In this document: positions 9,137 to 17,041 of the stretch, one piece after another
Layout: every line of letters starts with the position of its first letter
Position numbering within the stretch: the first letter of the stretch is position 1
NCBI RefSeq assembly: GCF_048323675.1
Contig: NZ_JBLWFK010000002.1
Location: forward strand, 992,001-1,056,000
Length of the DNA: 64,000 bases
Direction: 5' to 3'
Source: Mangrovimicrobium sp048323675
GTDB lineage: Bacteria; Pseudomonadota; Gammaproteobacteria; Pseudomonadales; Halieaceae
Notes under the pieces: generated by a model
Told to the model about the DNA's origin: nothing
What the model saw: only the letters and a program-made list of their open reading frames with translations
The model's database searches: none
Program-made: the position numbers and the translations under genes

Positions 9137-10294
9137 TCAATATCCTGGAAAACTGTGCCATTTCTGCTCGCTGTCGCTGGCGGCTACCGCCAGCTCGATA
9201 AAGGCCATACCCCGTACCGCATCCTCGATGCCGGGACAATCGGCGGACCTGTCATCGGGTGCGACCCCATCTTCGCGTGCCCGAACCTGTCCGGCGAAGG
9301 CCACGTAGATATTCGCGAACGCCTCGAGGTAACCCTCCGGATGCCCGCCGGGAGTGCGTGTATTGGACAGGGTTAGCGCGCTGAGGTACGGCGCTGCCGT
9401 GCGCAGCATTTCCGTTGGGCGATCGCTCCATCGCAGCCACAGGGTATTGGGTTCATGCTGCTGCCAGTCCAGCCCGCCCTTGTCACCGTAGACCCGCAGC
9501 CGAATAGCATTTTCCTCCCCGGTGCTGATCTGGCTCGCCATCAGCACACCTTTCGCGCCATTATCGAAGCGCAATAACATGGAGCCGTCGTCATCCAGCT
9601 TGCGCCCCGGCACGAAAGCAGTGAGATCGGCACACAGGCTACTGATTTTCAGACCCGTGACATACTCGGCGAGATTGGCCGCGTGCACACCGATATCGCC
9701 CATGCAGCAGCTGATGCCGGCTTGTGCGGGATCCAGACGCCAGGCCGCCTGCTTGTTATCGCCATCCTCCTCTGCTCGGGCCAGCCAGCCCTGGGGATAC
9801 TCGACGACAACCTTGCGTACATTGCCCAGCTGCCCCGCTGCGATCCGCAGTCGCGCTTCCTTCACCATCGGGTAACCGGTGTAGGTGTAGGTGAGGCCGT
9901 AGAGCAATCCGGTCGAATTGACGATTTCGCGCAAACGCAGGGCTTCCTGCAGGGAGAGAGTTGCCGGCTTGTCGGAAAGCACGTGAAAACCGGCCCGCAG
10001 CGCGGCTTCTGCCACCGGAAAGTGCAAATGATTTGGGGTAACGATGGCGACAAAGTGCATTCGCTCGCCGGCGGGCAGCCGGGCCTCGGCCTGCATCATC
10101 TCGCGGTAATCGCTGTAAACCCGCCCGGGAGGCAGGTGCAACCCGGCGCCTGAGCGGCGGGACTTTTCCGCGTCGCTGCTGAAGGCGCCGCAAACCAGCT
10201 TGATCTGTCCGTCGAGACTTGCGGCAATGCGGTGAATGGCACCGATAAAGGCGCCCTCGCCTCCCCCGACCATTCCCATTCTTATTTCCGTCAT
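9137..10294 (-). CDS. Gfo/Idh/MocA-family oxidoreductase
   Basis: ATG at 10294 gives 385 residues and has a GGAG ribosome site about 9 bases upstream; the frame stays open further upstream, but that extension would cross the operator at 10405. The N-terminal Rossmann domain begins GMVGGGEGAFIGAIHR. The family EKP motif appears as SDKPATLSLQEA, and a catalytic-region His lies in CCMGDIGVHAANLAEY. It is the first gene of a five-gene minus-strand operon (Gfo/Idh, isomerase, ThuA, isomerase, MFS). Family members oxidise or reduce sugars or inositols with NAD(P); ThuB of trehalose utilisation belongs here, matching the ThuA neighbours. Confidence 0.9.
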   Translation of the reverse strand: MTEIRMGMVGGGEGAFIGAIHRIAASLDGQIKLVCGAFSSDAEKSRRSGAGLHLPPGRVYSDYREMMQAEARLPAGERMHFVAIVTPNHLHFPVAEAALRAGFHVLSDKPATLSLQEALRLREIVNSTGLLYGLTYTYTGYPMVKEARLRIAAGQLGNVRKVVVEYPQGWLARAEEDGDNKQAAWRLDPAQAGISCCMGDIGVHAANLAEYVTGLKISSLCADLTAFVPGRKLDDDGSMLLRFDNGAKGVLMASQISTGEENAIRLRVYGDKGGLDWQQHEPNTLWLRWSDRPTEMLRTAAPYLSALTLSNTRTPGGHPEGYLEAFANIYVAFAGQVRAREDGVAPDDRSADCPGIEDAVRGMAFIELAVAASDSEQKWHSFPGY

Positions 10295-10644
10295 ACCTGC
10301 ATGCTCCACTTGCCTGATGTGGTCCTCCCGTACAGCCTGGCACCCGGATTGCCGAGCCCACGGACCGGCCGGCACCCGGCAATCTCTCATATATACCCTG
10401 TAGATGCAATCGTTTACATACGGCACGCGAAACAATATTTGCGACCGTAGCGTGTGCTTTCATCGCGTCAAATCACGCTGACTGGATAAGTCCGATATAT
10501 ACGATACGACGGCTGCTGCTCATAGCCGAATGAACACTCACCAAACTGGCCGGACAGGCAGCCCTTGAATTCACCTTGGTGTGCGGGCGCATATCGGTAA
10601 TGCCGCAATCGGTGTACGGTTGCGGCTTTTTGGGATGCGGGCGG
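10295..10644. other. Intergenic stretch between sugar locus and catabolic cluster
   Basis: 350 bp hold the leader of the Gfo/Idh gene with the LacI-type operator. The part from about 10430 to 10644, downstream of the SnoaL-like gene, shows no credible gene. It marks the border between the LacI regulon and the large catabolic cluster. Confidence 0.6.
10405..10418. promoter_or_regulatory. LacI-type operator (site 2)
   Basis: TGCAATCGTTTACA, identical to the site at 3310-3323 and followed by the same TAC. It lies 111 bp before the Gfo/Idh start and so governs the whole minus-strand operon. Sharing of this site is the sequence evidence that the esterase and the operon form one regulon. Confidence 0.75.
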
Positions 10645-11199
10645 CTACCAGCGCTCGCCTTCAGCATTGGCGACAAAGGGTCGCTCATAGGAGGGATCCT
10701 TGCCATCCCATCGTGCTTTGAGGAAGCCCTTCACCGCGTCGGCATGGACCCACTCGGCGCTGCCGTCGATCGTCATCTCGATAGTGCACTTGCGAGTATG
10801 CATGCGCCACTCGCCGTTGCGCCTTTCCAGCCTGTCGAGGTACCGGCCACAGGCCAGGGTGGTTTTGCCCCCGTCCTTCCAGAACAGGCCGCCAATCACA
10901 TAGGACTCGCAGTGAGCCGTATCGCCGTCGATTTCACACAAGTGATTGGTGATGTTGTGGCTGGTCATCCTGAAACCACCGCGATGACCGGCGTTGGCCC
11001 GCTCCGCGTAATTCGGTACGGCGGTGATGATCGAACCGTGCTCGTCGATACCGTCTTCCCACCAGCAGCTATTGATTTGCGCGACATCTTGCCTGTCCCG
11101 GGCGCGGCTCTCGCGCTGGATACAATCGAGAATGTCCTGGCGGTCCTGAAGCCTCTGCACCTGTTCGCGCAGTTGTTTCAGTTCCTGTTCAATGCTCAT
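10645..11199 (-). CDS. SnoaL/NTF2-like protein
   Basis: The protein has 184 residues from ATG at 11199; the frame is open upstream but would run into the preceding SDR gene. A predicted N-terminal helix (EQELKQLREQVQRLQDRQDI) leads into the cone-shaped NTF2-like fold with IQRESRARDRQDVAQINSCW, typical of the SnoaL_4 group found with Rieske oxygenases and polycyclic degraders. The role may be hydration, isomerisation or a small-subunit-like function. It is 10 bp downstream of the SDR and is the last gene of a VOC-SDR-SnoaL operon. Confidence 0.8.
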   Translation of the reverse strand: MSIEQELKQLREQVQRLQDRQDILDCIQRESRARDRQDVAQINSCWWEDGIDEHGSIITAVPNYAERANAGHRGGFRMTSHNITNHLCEIDGDTAHCESYVIGGLFWKDGGKTTLACGRYLDRLERRNGEWRMHTRKCTIEMTIDGSAEWVHADAVKGFLKARWDGKDPSYERPFVANAEGERW

Positions 11200-11209
11200 T
11201 GTGTATTCC

Positions 11210-12073
11210 TCAGCGAATGATCCGGTCGTATTGCTCGAAGGGCCAGACGCCATGCAGTTCGCGGTAGGACACCGGCTGGCGGCCGCCCTCGTCCCTGATG
11301 CCGTATTTCGCAGCCATTTCAGCACCGATCAGCGCCTTGCCGCTGAGCGCCATGCGTTCGGGGTCCTCGTGGATTGCCCAGATGACGTGGCCGGTGAACT
11401 CGGGGGTTTCCATATTCTCGCGCAGGGCGTTGAAGCGCTCCGGGTCGACTTCCGCCAGCACCTGCACTCGTTCGGTGAGCACCGTACCCATCCAGATAGA
11501 GACTGTCGCCACATCGAATTCGCGGAAGTCCACCGCCATATCGGCGGCGAATTTATCAAGGCCCGCCTTGTGGACGCCGTAGACCGGGCCGAACACATAG
11601 TGGGTGGCCCCGGAGGCAGAGGTAAACGCGACAAGGCTGCCAGCGGTGTTTTTCAACAGCGGCGCGGCGTAGTAGCAAGCCGTGTAGGTACCGTAGATTC
11701 CGACATCCAGCATGTTGATCTGATCGAGTCGTTTCTCCCAGAAGGGCGCCGGGGTCATCATCTCATCGTGAACGGCAAAGGCGTTATTGACCAGGATATC
11801 CAGCCGCCCCTGCTCGTCTTCTACCTGTTTGAACAGCGCCATGATCTGCTCCGGGTCAGCGTGGTCCACACGCACGGGGATACCCTGCCCGCCAGCAGCA
11901 GTGACGGCGTCAGCAGTTTCATAAATGGTCCCGGGCAAGGGTGCGTCACCCGCTTTTTCGGAACGCCCTGTCACATACACGGTACAGCCATGGCTGCCGA
12001 GGGCGATGGCGATACCGCGCCCGGCGCCGCGACTGGCGCCGGTGACTACGGCCACCGGTTTGTCGTTACTCAT
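11210..12073 (-). CDS. SDR-family oxidoreductase
   Basis: The protein has 287 residues. The NAD(P)-binding motif is VVTGASRGAGRG (family TGxxxGxG), the structural motif is VNNAF, the active Ser lies in AFTSASGATHY and the YxxxK motif is YGVHK. It is somewhat longer than a classical SDR (about 250) because of a C-terminal extension with GIRDEGGRQPVSYRELHGVW. It lies between the VOC gene (55 bp upstream) and the SnoaL-like gene, in a unit headed by an 18-bp motif at 12590. It oxidises or reduces an alcohol/ketone of an unknown pathway intermediate. Confidence 0.88.
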   Translation of the reverse strand: MSNDKPVAVVTGASRGAGRGIAIALGSHGCTVYVTGRSEKAGDAPLPGTIYETADAVTAAGGQGIPVRVDHADPEQIMALFKQVEDEQGRLDILVNNAFAVHDEMMTPAPFWEKRLDQINMLDVGIYGTYTACYYAAPLLKNTAGSLVAFTSASGATHYVFGPVYGVHKAGLDKFAADMAVDFREFDVATVSIWMGTVLTERVQVLAEVDPERFNALRENMETPEFTGHVIWAIHEDPERMALSGKALIGAEMAAKYGIRDEGGRQPVSYRELHGVWPFEQYDRIIR

Positions 12074-12128
12074 AGTACTTGTCCTTTTCGTATTGTCTGC
12101 AAAGCCGGTGACCGCTCGCTGCGAACGT

Positions 12129-12512
12129 TTAGCTGTCCTGCTTCACGCACCAGGCAACAATCTTGTTTCCGGTCGGGTCGCGAAGGTAGGCGGCGTAGCT
12201 GCCGGAAATGGCGGGGCGTGAGCCAGGCGCACCTTCGTCGGTACCGCCCGCGGCTAAGCCTGCGGCATGAAATGCGTCCACCGCTGCGGGGTCGGGCGCC
12301 GCAAAGCCGACGGTGCCGCCGTTGGCATAGGTGGCCGGCTCACCGTTCAGGGGCCGGGTAATCATGAGGATGCCGGTCTGGGCGTAGTACACGAGGCGCG
12401 AGCCATCGGGGGTTTCTGACCCGGCGGCGTGCCCCAGCGGGGCGAGTGCGGCGTCGTAGAATTTTCGGGTGGCGGGAATGTCATCGCTTCCCAGCACGAT
12501 ATGACTGAACAT
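12129..12512 (-). CDS. VOC-family protein (glyoxalase/dioxygenase fold)
   Basis: The protein has 127 residues from ATG at 12512, which has a strong AGGAGG 9-10 bases upstream. The frame is open further upstream but has no better start. One betaalphabetabetabeta repeat pair is visible: FSHIVLGSDDIPATRKFYDAALAPLG at the N-terminus and the closing AAYLRDPTGNKIVAWC. It resembles glyoxalase-I-like and lactoylglutathione-lyase-like VOC proteins. First gene of a three-gene minus-strand unit. The reaction is unknown; such proteins in catabolic clusters may be extradiol-type dioxygenases, isomerases or resistance proteins. Confidence 0.8.
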   Translation of the reverse strand: MFSHIVLGSDDIPATRKFYDAALAPLGHAAGSETPDGSRLVYYAQTGILMITRPLNGEPATYANGGTVGFAAPDPAAVDAFHAAGLAAGGTDEGAPGSRPAISGSYAAYLRDPTGNKIVAWCVKQDS

Positions 12513-12589
12513 GGTGTATACCCTCCTGTTATTGGTATCGAGGCCTTTCGAATCGGTGATGTCGAGAATAACACGGTTCAGTCGGGAGT

Positions 12590-12607
12590 TGCTAACAGTG
12601 CGACGAA
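12590..12607 (-). promoter_or_regulatory. 18-bp cluster motif, copy a
   Basis: Read on the minus strand it is TTCGTCGCACTGTTAGCA. It is one of eight copies of the consensus TTCGTCAYNTTRTTAGCA found only between genes from 12.6 to 40.5 kb. It lies 78 bp before the VOC gene and 159 bp before the divergent TauD gene. It is a candidate operator for one or both TetR regulators of the cluster. Confidence 0.7.
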
Positions 12608-12679
12608 TGGCGCCTTCATCTAGTCCCCCCGATCCCGCACCGCGGTACATCCGTAACCGCAATCGCAATTTGATGCCTG

Positions 12680-12709
12680 TTGACAGAAGAATCCTGGCGG
12701 TGATATAAA
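12680..12709 (+). promoter_or_regulatory. Sigma-70-type promoter of the TauD gene
   Basis: A consensus -35 TTGACA (12680-12685) and a TATAAA -10 (12704-12709) are separated by 18 bp. They lie 57-86 bp before the TauD start. The match is good for a GC-rich genome. Confidence 0.55.
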
Positions 12710-12710
12710 C

Positions 12711-12724
12711 TGAACACCTGTTCA
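12711..12724. promoter_or_regulatory. Perfect inverted repeat overlapping the TauD transcription start
   Basis: TGAACA-CC-TGTTCA has perfect 6-bp arms and begins one base after the proposed -10 box. This is the position and shape of a TetR-type repressor site. It differs from the 18-bp cluster motif, so a second regulator may act here. Confidence 0.55.
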
Positions 12725-12765
12725 AATTATACCACAACCCCATCCATACTGAGGAGCTTGTCGCC

Positions 12766-13599
12766 ATGACGATGACTAGTCCCGCGACCGAACCCGGATT
12801 GCAGAGAACTGATTTAACCCCGCGTATTGCGAGCGAACTGCACGCGGACACCGACCTGTTGGTCAGCGGAGTGTATTCCCAGGAAATCCGCGCTCTGCTG
12901 GAAGAGCGGGGTGTGGTCGCCTTCCGAGAGCTGAACCTCAGTGACGAGCAGCAGATCGCCTTTACTCAGACGCTCGCCACCCAGACCCAGAGCTACGAGA
13001 TCACCAAAATCACCATGGACCCCCTGGAAAACCCCAAGGCGGACTACATCAAGGGCGCGTTCTACTGGCATATCGACGGGACCATGTTGCGCACCCCGAT
13101 ATTCGCCTCGGTAATGAGTTCCCGTCGGCTTTCCGAGACCGGCGGCCAGACCGAATTTTCCAATACCTACGCCGCCTATGACGCTCTGTCCGACGAGGAC
13201 AAGGCAGCGCTGGAGAACCTGCGGGTCGTTCACATGTTCGAGACTTCACAGCGCTACATCCGCCCGGAGCCGAGCTATGAGGAATTGCAGAAGTGGCAGG
13301 AGTTCCAGCCCAACACCCTGCCCCTGGTGTGGACACACCGCTCAGGGCGCAAGTCGTTGGTACTGGGCTCCACCGCCTCCCACGTCGAGGGCATGGACCT
13401 GCGTGAAGGATGGGCACTGCTGACCCGACTGCGCGACTGGGCAACCCGGCCGGAGTTCGTCTATCGCCACGAGTGGAAGCTCGGCGACCTGGTCATCTGG
13501 GACAATACCGGCACTATGCACCGCGCCCTGCCCTATGCCATGGACAGTGGCCGCCTGATGTACCGCACCCAGATCGCCGGCGACGAACCGTTCGCATAG
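12766..13599 (+). CDS. TauD/TfdA-family 2-oxoglutarate-dependent dioxygenase
   Basis: The protein has 277 residues, a standard length. The Fe(II)-binding HxD is in FYWHIDGTM and the distal His in WDNTGTMHRALPY; a 2-oxoglutarate-binding Arg follows in RLMYRTQIAGD. Known family members hydroxylate taurine, 2,4-D and other small acids or ethers, leading to oxidative cleavage. It is followed 35 bp later by a carboxymuconolactone-decarboxylase-like gene. It has its own promoter with a palindrome and lies divergent to the VOC-SDR-SnoaL unit. Confidence 0.92.
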   Translation: MTMTSPATEPGLQRTDLTPRIASELHADTDLLVSGVYSQEIRALLEERGVVAFRELNLSDEQQIAFTQTLATQTQSYEITKITMDPLENPKADYIKGAFYWHIDGTMLRTPIFASVMSSRRLSETGGQTEFSNTYAAYDALSDEDKAALENLRVVHMFETSQRYIRPEPSYEELQKWQEFQPNTLPLVWTHRSGRKSLVLGSTASHVEGMDLREGWALLTRLRDWATRPEFVYRHEWKLGDLVIWDNTGTMHRALPYAMDSGRLMYRTQIAGDEPFA

Positions 13600-13634
13600 G
13601 GACTGCGCCTGCAGCGCCCTGACGACATACCACG

Positions 13635-14261
13635 ATGTCCACAGACGATGAAATCCATGCCCGGCAATCGGAGATCACCGGGCACCCCCCCCGTATAGCC
13701 GCACAGCACACCGACGATGTACTGGCTGCCGCGCGCGCGCAGTTGGCGAAGATCGCCGGCGTGGGCAGCGGCAAGCCGATGGACCTGGAACAGGTGCCGG
13801 TGCCCGAGATGCTGCTCACGGTGATGTGCCACCGAGAGCTGTTCGCGCGCCTGGCGGATGTGTCGGTCTTCCTGCTGCAGCAGCCGTCGCTGCCAAAGCG
13901 GGACCGCCAGCTGATGATCCTGCGGACCGCCTGGCTGCTGGGGATTCCCTACATATGGGGAGAGCACGTCAAGGTCTCCCGCAACCTCGGCCTCAGCAGC
14001 GAGGACATCGAGCAGGCCACTGTGGGCTCCGGGTCCGACCACTGGGACGCTCACGAGCGTGCGCTGTTGCGCGCCGTGGAAGAACTGCGGGCGAATGCGA
14101 TGATCTCCGACGCCACCTGGGCCGTACTGGCCGAACGCTACGACGAACAGCAGCTGTTCGAGCTGCCGGTACTGGTGGGCCAGTTTTCTACCGTGGGCTA
14201 TTTCCAGAATGCACTGCGGATACCGCTGAGCCGGGGCAACGCGGGACTCGCCGCGCGCTAG
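13635..14261 (+). CDS. Carboxymuconolactone decarboxylase/AhpD-like protein
   Basis: The protein has 208 residues. The CMD domain occupies about residues 60-150, with LPKRDRQLMILRTAWLLGIPY and the YIWGEHVKVSRNLGL block that matches the family pattern (E/Y)xWxxHxxxA. The paired redox cysteines of AhpD are not present, so an alkylhydroperoxidase role is unlikely. It could be a decarboxylase or a small binding protein for a cyclic intermediate. It is co-transcribed with the TauD gene and converges with the next SDR. Confidence 0.83.
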   Translation: MSTDDEIHARQSEITGHPPRIAAQHTDDVLAAARAQLAKIAGVGSGKPMDLEQVPVPEMLLTVMCHRELFARLADVSVFLLQQPSLPKRDRQLMILRTAWLLGIPYIWGEHVKVSRNLGLSSEDIEQATVGSGSDHWDAHERALLRAVEELRANAMISDATWAVLAERYDEQQLFELPVLVGQFSTVGYFQNALRIPLSRGNAGLAAR

Positions 14262-14304
14262 CGGAACCGCACGACCCGGCGCCCCCTATGCCGGGAGGCG
14301 GGCA

Positions 14305-15066
14305 TCAGGGACAGCAGCCACCGTTGACCCCCAGTGTCTGCGCGGTAATATACCCTGCCTCCTCCGAGGCAAAAAACGCGCAGGCCGCCGCGACCTCCAG
14401 CGGTTCGCCAACCCTGGGTATCGGGTAGGAAGCGAGAATCTGTTCCGGCGGGGCGGCGAACAATTCCATATCGATCGCGCGCTGCGCCATCGGCGTCATG
14501 ATGAATCCCGGCGAGACGGCGTTGACGGTAATGCCTTTGCAGCCCAGCTCCACCGCCAGCGAGCGCGTCATCGCCGTCACGCCGCCCTTGGTCGCGGTGT
14601 AGTGCGCCATGTTGGGCGCCCCGGTCTGCGCGCCCAGTGCCGTGATATTGACGATTCGGCCCCACCCGGCGGCCAGCATGTCCGGCAGCACTGCCTGCGT
14701 CACGATGTACACACCCTTCAAGTTGACCGCCATCAGCCGGTCCCACAGCGCATCGTCGATCTCGGCGAAGGGCGTGAAATCCTCGATGCCGGCGTTGTTG
14801 ACCAGGATGGTGACCGGGCCGAGTTGCCCGCGTACCTGTGCCAGCGCGGTTTCCACCTGCGCGCGGTCGGACACGTCCGCCTGTACCGCCATGGCGACAC
14901 CGCCGGCAGTCTCGATCTGCGCCGCTACCCGGGCAATGTTATCCCGACTGCGCCCCATCACCGCCACCCGGCGGCCCTGTTGCGCCAGTCGCAGGCAGGT
15001 CGCGGCGCCAATACCCTCGCCGCCACCGGTGACCAGCGCGACTCGCTGTTCCGCTCCGCTTTCCAT
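14305..15066 (-). CDS. SDR-family oxidoreductase (BadH/FabG-like)
   Basis: The protein has 253 residues. Motifs are VTGGGEGIGAA, LVNNAG and the catalytic YTATK with a preceding Ser-poor block NITALGAQ. The C-terminus ASEEAGYITAQTLGVNGG is typical. It is closely similar to the SDR at 35450-36205, with blocks such as AVNLKG, TQAVLPDM-AAGWGRI and GITVN-VSPGFI-TPMA-RAI shared, so the two are paralogues inside one regulon. It resembles hydroxyacyl-CoA dehydrogenases such as BadH. A cluster motif lies 30 bp before the start. Confidence 0.9.
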   Translation of the reverse strand: MESGAEQRVALVTGGGEGIGAATCLRLAQQGRRVAVMGRSRDNIARVAAQIETAGGVAMAVQADVSDRAQVETALAQVRGQLGPVTILVNNAGIEDFTPFAEIDDALWDRLMAVNLKGVYIVTQAVLPDMLAAGWGRIVNITALGAQTGAPNMAHYTATKGGVTAMTRSLAVELGCKGITVNAVSPGFIMTPMAQRAIDMELFAAPPEQILASYPIPRVGEPLEVAAACAFFASEEAGYITAQTLGVNGGCCP

Positions 15067-15095
15067 ACGCCATCCTCATTATTCTTGTCGCAGCG

Positions 15096-15113
15096 TTCGT
15101 CATGGTGTTAGCA
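15096..15113 (+). promoter_or_regulatory. 18-bp cluster motif, copy b
   Basis: TTCGTCATGGTGTTAGCA lies between two divergent SDR genes, 30 bp from the minus-strand start and 72 bp from the plus-strand start. A separate inverted repeat (AACGGA-N8-TCCGTT, 15117-15136) follows directly. Confidence 0.72.
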
Positions 15114-15184
15114 TCGAACGGACAAGTCAATCCGTTTCCCGCGGGCCATCGATTATAACGACCAATAATGACGAGGTGCGGCAC

Positions 15185-15985
15185 ATGGGCGTCGATGCAG
15201 AACTCATCGCGAAATTCGATCTCAGCGGCAAGGTGGCGGTAGTCACTGGCGCCGGTTCCGGGCTCGGCCAGGAGATGGCGCGGGTGCTGTCACTGGCGGG
15301 AGCCCGGCTGCTGCTTGCGGACGTCAACGACGACGGGCTGAAACACACTGCGGCGCTGCTCCAGGGGCACGGCGCCGACACCCTGCACAGGGTGGCGGAC
15401 GTCACCGACCCCGGGGCCATGGACGCCCTCGCGCTATCTGCCGTCGAGCACTTCGGCGGGCTGGATATCTGGATCAACTCGGCGGGCCTGCCGCTGGTTG
15501 CACCGGTGCTCGATACTACAGCGGAAGCCGCCGCACCCGTTGTGGCAGTGAACATGATGGGTACGTTCTGGGGCTGCGCCGCAGCCGCCCGCCACATGCC
15601 CAGCGGCGGCAGTATCATCAACATCTCCTCCGGGGGCGGCGACCGGCCGGTGCCGTGCATGTCCATCTACTGCATGACCAAGGCTGCGGTCAACCAGCTC
15701 ACCCTGGTCTGCGCGCAGGAATTCGGCAGCGCCGGCATCCGGGTCAACGCCATCGCCCCGGCCTGGAACGAAACCCCGATGGGCACCAGCCTGTTCCGCG
15801 ACGAGCGGGGCGAAATCGACGAGGCACAGCGCGAGCGCGTGCGCGCGGAACAGGCCGCGGCGAACCCGCTGGGCCGCAACAGCACGGCGGAGGACATCGC
15901 CATGACCGCGCTTTACCTGGCCTCGGACGCCAGCGGCTTTGTCAACGGCCAGGTACTGCACGTGGACGGCGGCGCCCGCGGCTAG
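15185..15985 (+). CDS. SDR-family oxidoreductase
   Basis: The protein has 266 residues from ATG at 15185; the frame is open for a further 192 codons upstream but that part only mirrors the divergent SDR. Motifs are VVTGAGSGLGQ, WINSAG, active Ser in NISSGGGD and YCMTK. The C-terminus ends DASGFVNGQVLHVDGGARG. It is a classical NAD(P)-dependent SDR of the 3-oxoacyl-reductase-like type, divergent from the 14305-15066 SDR across a cluster motif and convergent with the DUF7064-like gene. Confidence 0.9.
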   Translation: MGVDAELIAKFDLSGKVAVVTGAGSGLGQEMARVLSLAGARLLLADVNDDGLKHTAALLQGHGADTLHRVADVTDPGAMDALALSAVEHFGGLDIWINSAGLPLVAPVLDTTAEAAAPVVAVNMMGTFWGCAAAARHMPSGGSIINISSGGGDRPVPCMSIYCMTKAAVNQLTLVCAQEFGSAGIRVNAIAPAWNETPMGTSLFRDERGEIDEAQRERVRAEQAAANPLGRNSTAEDIAMTALYLASDASGFVNGQVLHVDGGARG

Positions 15986-16000
15986 CCGGCGGCCCCCGGG

Positions 16001-17041
16001 CTAGGCCGTGCGCAGGCGCTCGCGCAGGGTACAGCGCTCGATCAGGCCGATCGTCTCCTCGCCATCCCAGGTGTAGCGCGCGACGCCCTGGTGCAACACC
16101 GAGTTCCCAGCCATCTCGAACAGGTGGTGATCGAAGGTCGAGAGCATGGTTTCACCGGCAATGGCGATCTCGCCCAGGGGCGTGTGCAGCACCAGCGAGG
16201 CATCCTCGCCTGCCAAGCCCAATTGCGTCATCCATGGAGCGGACAGGACCCGTGCCGGCGACAGGGCGCCCTCGCCGCCGTAGACAAAGCCTTCGTTGAA
16301 GGACTGGCTGCCGTCAGCGCCCGGCGCAAAAGCGATGGCGCCGAAGGCCCGGCCGGAAGGAAACAGGGCCGAGTGCTGGCAGTGGCCGGTAGCGGCTCCC
16401 ATGTTGCGCACACCCTGGCGGCGAACCCGCATGCCGGTGCCGGCGATGGGATACTCCCGACCGGCTATCGACGCCCGGCCCTGCAGGCGGCACAACTGCT
16501 CGTAACGCAGCCCGCCCATCAGGGCACCGGCATCCGCCGACTTCATCTTGCGCGCGGCTTCGGCGGTCATGCCGCCCATCAGCCAGGGCGGCGCCGCCAT
16601 CCGGGCCTCGACGTCGAAGGCCATGTCGACGGTCTCGCCATCGCGCAGGTCGCCCAGTTGTGCGGCAGATGTGGTCTGCAACGCCTGGCCAGCAAAACTG
16701 ACACGCCAGCGACGCAACGGCTCCAGGCACTGGAAGCGCAGCGGTCCAGCACCGCGAATCGCGGCCAGCCCCCGCTCATCGAAGGGCGCATGGGCGGCCT
16801 CGCCGGACCAGACCCGCAGCGCCCGCCCGTCGGCGAGGGCCGCATTGATCTGTATCCGCGGGTGCTCCCAGTCCTCACCAACGGCGTCGATGGTAATGCG
16901 TGGAAAGGCTATCTCTCCGTCGTCGTTCATGATCCACAGCGATGCGGAGTCGCGAAACCCCGGGTGTTCCGGCGGGCCGGGCAGGAAGTAGTCGAGACCG
17001 GGATCCAGCCCGCCGCTGAGGTCGCCCCCCGGGGTGGTCAT
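16001..17041 (-). CDS. Hydroxyneurosporene-synthase/AttH-like protein (DUF7064/7065 type)
   Basis: The protein has 346 residues. No signal peptide. The order of blocks (SLWIMNDDGEIAFPRITIDAVG, an internal LRRWRVSFAGQA, GRASIAGREYPIAGTGMRVRRQGVRNMG and the final WDGEETIGLIERCTLRERL) recalls the two-lobe lipocalin-like CrtC/AttH fold proteins annotated as DUF7064/DUF7065. Members act in, or lie near, terpenoid and polycyclic pathways, but their chemistry is mostly unknown. Its ATG overlaps the sulfotransferase stop (ATGA), so the two are translationally coupled. The assignment is by overall pattern and is moderately sure. Confidence 0.6.
   Translation of the reverse strand: MTTPGGDLSGGLDPGLDYFLPGPPEHPGFRDSASLWIMNDDGEIAFPRITIDAVGEDWEHPRIQINAALADGRALRVWSGEAAHAPFDERGLAAIRGAGPLRFQCLEPLRRWRVSFAGQALQTTSAAQLGDLRDGETVDMAFDVEARMAAPPWLMGGMTAEAARKMKSADAGALMGGLRYEQLCRLQGRASIAGREYPIAGTGMRVRRQGVRNMGAATGHCQHSALFPSGRAFGAIAFAPGADGSQSFNEGFVYGGEGALSPARVLSAPWMTQLGLAGEDASLVLHTPLGEIAIAGETMLSTFDHHLFEMAGNSVLHQGVARYTWDGEETIGLIERCTLRERLRTA

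Noticed and set aside
8002..9201. 399-codon frame antisense to the isomerase gene at 8056-9117
   Set aside because: The minus-strand protein has all family motifs; the plus-strand product matches nothing and has no ribosome site.
10295..10435. Extension of the Gfo/Idh protein by 47 residues
   Set aside because: The extension has no family similarity and would cross the LacI-type operator; ATG 10294 has a good ribosome site.
14609..15184. N-terminal extension of the SDR at 15185-15985
   Set aside because: The extra 192 codons mirror the divergent SDR gene and are Ser/Arg/Pro-rich; the conserved SDR start and a regulatory motif lie after them.
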